Below are positions 61,140 through 64,000 of a stretch of 64,000 nucleotides of DNA, in pieces. Origin of the DNA: Lachnospiraceae bacterium UBA7054 (GTDB lineage: Bacteria; Bacillota; Clostridia; Lachnospirales; Lachnospiraceae); the NCBI GenBank assembly GCA_002492725.1, contig DLAF01000037.1:30520-94519 (forward strand), read 5' to 3'. Each line of letters opens with the position of its first letter. Within the stretch, counting starts at the first letter, position 1. The position numbers and the translations under genes were made by a program. A model generated the notes under the pieces. That model did not search any database. It was not told the origin of the DNA and saw only the letters and a list, made by a program, of their open reading frames with translations.

Positions 61140-62162
61140 TTAATCAACACGCTCTTCATCCGTCGTCGTTCCGATACCCGCTGTTTCCTCCGCATCCTGC
61201 ACGGATGAAGTTTGGTCTGTAACAAAGCTGTCAAGCGGCAGCATGGTGGTGGTCTTTCCGCCCTCGCCCTCAATAACGACCTTGACATCCGGCAGAACAT
61301 CCTCTATCGCCTCATAAAACATACGTTTCCTCGTTACTTCCGGATATTTCGCATATTCCTGATACATGGAGTTAAAACGTGCTGCCTGTCCGTTCGCCTC
61401 GTTGATACGTTCCTGCTTCTTCGCTTCCGCGTCCTGCAGGATCTTATCCGATTCCGCCTCCGCGTTTGGAATCTGTTCATTGCGGTATTTATTGGCGTTA
61501 TTTAAGGCTGTCTCCTTGCCCTGTTTGGCCGTTTCCACCTCCTTGAAGGCATTCTGTACCTCCGCAGTCGGCGGTTCCGCATCCTGAATCGTGATGTTGA
61601 CCAACTGGATACCGATATCGTAAGCGTCGAGTTTATCCAGGATCATCTGCTTGATATTGGACTGGATCTCATTTTTTCCCGTGGTCAGCACGCTGTCCAC
61701 GCTGTAGGAACCAATCGTCGTGCGAATGCAGTTCTGAGCAATGTTTTTCAAGACCAGAGTCGGATTCTGTGATGCGTAGAGAGCCTTGACCGGATCTGTC
61801 ACTCGGTATTCCACATAGAAATCTACATTGATGAAATTGTAATCGGAGGTAATCATCATCGTATCTTCCCCACTATCCACGCTCTCTCCCTCATCATTCT
61901 GCCGATAGCCGATGGGGAACCCCTGAATGGTGGTATTAACCTTCGTCACCGACTGAATAAAGGGAATCTTAAAATGAAGCCCCGGCGTGGCGACAGCCTT
62001 GGGCGAGCCAAAGGTACAGACCACTGCCTGCTCCTCCTCCTGGATCGAATAGTAAGAGCCGCTGATCAGCACCAGCAAAAGGATAACGACGATAACAATC
62101 TTTACCGCCGCAGCGCCCTTTCCTTTGGGAATGTTTACTGTAGGTCTGCTTTTTCCAAACAT
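61140..62162 (-). CDS. hflK: SPFH/band-7 protein HflK
   Basis: 340 residues. The membrane helix lies at about 22-43 (VKIVIVVILLLVLISGSYYSI). The SPFH domain contains YRVTDPVKALYAS and LDAYDIGIQLVNITIQDAEPP. A Gln/Glu/Ala coiled region with NANKYRNEQIPNAEAESDKI comes next, then an acidic Thr-rich tail. Start ATG 62162 with AAAGGAAAAATT; a longer frame to 62231 is unlikely. First gene of a four-gene unit with a -10 element at 62239-62244. Confidence 0.88.
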   Translation of the reverse strand: MFGKSRPTVNIPKGKGAAAVKIVIVVILLLVLISGSYYSIQEEEQAVVCTFGSPKAVATPGLHFKIPFIQSVTKVNTTIQGFPIGYRQNDEGESVDSGEDTMMITSDYNFINVDFYVEYRVTDPVKALYASQNPTLVLKNIAQNCIRTTIGSYSVDSVLTTGKNEIQSNIKQMILDKLDAYDIGIQLVNITIQDAEPPTAEVQNAFKEVETAKQGKETALNNANKYRNEQIPNAEAESDKILQDAEAKKQERINEANGQAARFNSMYQEYAKYPEVTRKRMFYEAIEDVLPDVKVVIEGEGGKTTTMLPLDSFVTDQTSSVQDAEETAGIGTTTDEERVD

Positions 62163-62238
62163 AATTTTTCCTTTCGTGACAGAGTTCTTGTTTTTCTTAT
62201 GGCAATGGTATATAATCTTCGCAGTTACCATCGGGTAT

Positions 62239-62247
62239 ATTATATCA
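62239..62247 (-). promoter_or_regulatory. Extended -10 promoter of hflK
   Basis: Minus strand TGATATAAT, a perfect extended -10 about 75 bases upstream of the hflK ATG. No good -35 box. Confidence 0.55.
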
Positions 62248-62341
62248 CAATACTGTATTCTATCTATTAAATTTTCCTAAATTTACAGAGAAAAAATACT
62301 GCAAACCTATGAAATGGCAGGGAAGACAACAGGAGGATATT

Positions 62342-63079
62342 ATGAGAATCATCTTTATCAGGCACGGCGATCCCAATTATGAAAATGACTGTCTCACGGA
62401 AAAAGGCGAACGGGAGGCCAAGCTTCTTGCCGGGCGGGTAGCAAAGTGGAAAAACATCACGCAGTTTTACTGTTCTCCTCTGGGTCGGGCAAAACAGACC
62501 GCGTCCTACTCCCTTGCCGCCGTCGGCAGGGAGGCAATCACTTATGAATGGATGAAGGAATTTATGTACAAAATCGAAGATCCCACAACGGGACGCCAGG
62601 GCGTACCCTGGGACTTTATGCCGGAATACTGGACAGGCATTCCTGAAATGTATGACAAAGAAAGCTGGCGTAAGACGGACATCTACCGTTCCAACCCCGA
62701 GTTGATTCCCGCTTACGACGAAGTCTGCGACGGGCTTGATGCCATTCTCTCCTCCTACGGCTATGAACGGGAGAACAACTATTACAAAAATAACAATCCC
62801 GTCACAGCGGACGGGATTGCGAAACAGGATACGATCGTTATTTTCTGCCATCTGGGTGTCACCTGCGTGATGATGAGCCATCTACTCGGCTTTTCGCCGG
62901 CGCTCCTCTTTCATGACTTTTATCTGGCACCCACTTCTGTGACCGTGTTAGCCACAGAGGAGCGTCGTGGCAGCATCGCCCACTTCCGCGCACAGGTGAT
63001 CGGTGACACGAACCATCTGCTGCAGGGAGGCGAGCCGATTTCCGCCGCAGGTTACTTTACGGATGTCTTTCAGGGATGA
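62342..63079 (+). CDS. Histidine phosphatase family protein
   Basis: 245 residues. The catalytic RHG motif is at the start (MRIIFIRHGDPNYEND). The second half has FYCSPLGRAKQTA and the C-terminal His in VIFCHLGVTCVMMSHLLGF, the usual phosphoglycerate-mutase-fold pattern. The central region (about 70-140, WDFMPEYWTGIPEMYDKESW) is family specific. Substrate unknown. I start at the ATG at 62342 with AGGAGGATATT; the ATG 33 bases upstream is inside the leader. Divergent from hflK and convergent with the DUF1189-like gene. Confidence 0.9.
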   Translation: MRIIFIRHGDPNYENDCLTEKGEREAKLLAGRVAKWKNITQFYCSPLGRAKQTASYSLAAVGREAITYEWMKEFMYKIEDPTTGRQGVPWDFMPEYWTGIPEMYDKESWRKTDIYRSNPELIPAYDEVCDGLDAILSSYGYERENNYYKNNNPVTADGIAKQDTIVIFCHLGVTCVMMSHLLGFSPALLFHDFYLAPTSVTVLATEERRGSIAHFRAQVIGDTNHLLQGGEPISAAGYFTDVFQG

Positions 63080-63097
63080 CGCTTACTGCCATCCCTG
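63071..63097. other. Hairpin spanning two convergent stop codons
   Basis: CAGGGATG (63071-63078) and CATCCCTG (63090-63097) form a perfect 8-bp stem with an 11-base loop that covers the stops of the phosphatase and DUF1189-like genes. No T-run follows on either strand. Confidence 0.55.
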
Positions 63098-64000
63098 TCC
63101 GCCCATCGGCATGGGCGGCGCCGAATTCAGTTTCCTTCCAGGCAACTTCACTATCGCAAAGGCCATAAATGCTGTCGTAACAGCCACTCTGAACCAGAAA
63201 GGGATTGCAAAATCTACAAACGGCAGCAGACTGATGACTGTCGCGATTACAAAGAACAGTACTTTCGAATATACCGCAATCCGAAAAAGCTCCCCCGTCT
63301 CTATATGTTTGCTCGCAATGGCGGCAACGGCCATCCCGATCAGCATATAGATTGCCGCGCACAGGAAGTACCACAAAACCCTTCCCACAAAGAAGAATAC
63401 ATATGCAATCGCCACAACAACCAGTATGAACGGCACAAACTTGGTAACGATCCATGATCTGCTGATTGCCAGACTTCCCAGATCTTTGAAATCAAGCTGC
63501 TGATACTCCGTATTCTGCATGATGGACAGCCTATCCCGGCCAATCAGCATAATGTTTTGATAGCCTTCCGCTGCCAGATCCGCCGCATCCTCATAGGAAA
63601 ATCCGTCAATATCTTCCGTCATGTAAATGAATACCCCGCCTTCATCAAACACGAAGTCCTCATCCAGATACAGCCTTCCGCTTTTGACCTCAAAATCGGG
63701 CAAGGCGTCTGCCACCTCTTCCATATCAACAGACGATAATTCAAGCGCCAGAGAGATAAACGAGAATGCAGTGGCAATCAGCACCAAAAGCGTCACGAAG
63801 CCGATCATACTTCCTACCTTTACCTTTGTCAACGCGCTGTACTTGGTCGGTACAAAAGCGAGGAGAAACTGTTTCAAAATATTGGGCGCTTTCTCCGGTT
63901 CTAAGCTGCCGCCGTAATTTGCGCCGCCCATATATGTATTTCCCTGTTGATAGGGATTCCCTTGCTGTTGATATGTATTGCCCTGTTGATACGGATTCCC
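63083..64000 (-). CDS. DUF1189-like membrane protein, 5' end outside window
   Basis: The frame stays open to the right edge, so the N-terminus is missing. The visible 305 residues begin with a Gly/Asn/Pro/Tyr/Gln repeat (GNPYQQ, GNTYQQ). A membrane helix follows (VGSMIGFVTLLVLIATAFSF), then an outer region with ALPDFEVKSGRLYLDEDFVF, and four further helices ending with PGRKLNSAPPMPMGGQGWQ. The layout resembles DUF1189 proteins; function unknown. An internal ATG at 63931 could be taken as a start but the repeat codons upstream argue for a longer protein. Confidence 0.75.
   Translation of the reverse strand, partial: GNPYQQGNTYQQQGNPYQQGNTYMGGANYGGSLEPEKAPNILKQFLLAFVPTKYSALTKVKVGSMIGFVTLLVLIATAFSFISLALELSSVDMEEVADALPDFEVKSGRLYLDEDFVFDEGGVFIYMTEDIDGFSYEDAADLAAEGYQNIMLIGRDRLSIMQNTEYQQLDFKDLGSLAISRSWIVTKFVPFILVVVAIAYVFFFVGRVLWYFLCAAIYMLIGMAVAAIASKHIETGELFRIAVYSKVLFFVIATVISLLPFVDFAIPFWFRVAVTTAFMAFAIVKLPGRKLNSAPPMPMGGQGWQ
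63932..64000 (-). repeat. Tandem repeat encoding GNPYQQ/GNTYQQ
   Basis: The last 69 bases encode alternating GNPYQQ and GNTYQQ-like units in frame with the DUF1189-like gene, about four units before the window ends. Such low-complexity cytoplasmic tails are common before membrane domains in Firmicutes. Confidence 0.7.

Noticed and set aside
1..64000. Mobile elements, prophage, CRISPR array, tRNA or rRNA genes
   Set aside because: No transposase, integrase, phage structural gene, regularly spaced repeat, tRNA-like cloverleaf or rRNA core sequence was recognised on either strand. Short repeats found are coding or small hairpins. A tRNAscan and repeat search could still find something missed by eye.

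Overview
The window looks like chromosomal core sequence of an anaerobic, spore-forming Firmicute, most likely a member of the Lachnospiraceae (Clostridia). This rests on gene content: an Nfn-type electron-bifurcating transhydrogenase, formate-tetrahydrofolate ligase with FolD, the yqfC-yqfD-phoH-ybeY sporulation/RNA cluster, a BofC-like protein, BspA-type leucine-rich surface proteins with a class B sortase, and AGGAGG-type ribosome sites. Forty-seven genes are called, 45 of them on the minus strand. Both edge genes are cut: metH at the left edge and a DUF1189-like membrane protein at the right. No tRNA, rRNA, CRISPR array, insertion sequence or phage gene was seen. No gene-free stretch exceeds about 180 bp.

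Region by region, in minus-strand transcription order within each unit. (1) 1-2867: a lipoprotein gene runs into metH behind a good promoter. (2) 2890-4760: a lone chemotaxis receptor with a 10-base G tract in its leader and a clear terminator. (3) 4812-13519: a MurJ/SpoVB-like flippase, a BofC-like protein, two translationally coupled flavoproteins, then proB, a DUF896 protein, 5-formyl-THF cyclo-ligase and proA. (4) 13682-19016: one operon holding a small membrane protein, rlmH, yqfC, yqfD, phoH, an HD-family membrane protein with an altered metal motif, and ybeY. (5) 19017-22611: a membrane-anchored MORN protein, and nfnA-nfnB with their own promoter and terminator. (6) 22672-30269: tepA, ftsK/spoIIIE, fhs, folD and a zinc-ribbon/chitobiase-domain protein, tightly spaced; ftsK and fhs overlap. 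(7) 30379-37947: a multi-pass membrane protein, metY, yebC, a CBS-domain transporter-like protein, mazF without an adjacent antitoxin, alr and a coiled-coil protein. (8) 38004-42137: an ABC-F ATPase on the plus strand, divergent from the coiled-coil gene and convergent with icd, plus a GntR/FCD regulator. (9) 42134-58174: a subtilase, then a surface operon of about 15 kb made of a giant Ig-like protein, a class B sortase and two leucine-rich proteins sharing an unusual C-terminal sorting signal. (10) 58187-62247: a self-contained unit hflK-hflC-TPR-DUF4037. (11) 62342-64000: a histidine phosphatase convergent with the DUF1189-like gene.

Two loci stand out as possible undescribed systems. The first is the sortase operon: the sortase has about 145 cytoplasmic residues before its membrane segment, and its two likely substrates end in (S/T)PxTGD followed by IHPK(Y/W)FL. 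The second is the SPFH/TPR/nucleotidyltransferase-like unit, which has a promoter at one end and a terminator at the other. Smaller points worth checking are the HD-to-HR change in the PgpH-like protein, the poly-G tract, a pair of divergent promoters whose -35 boxes form an inverted repeat, and a terminator facing the wrong way in the icd leader.
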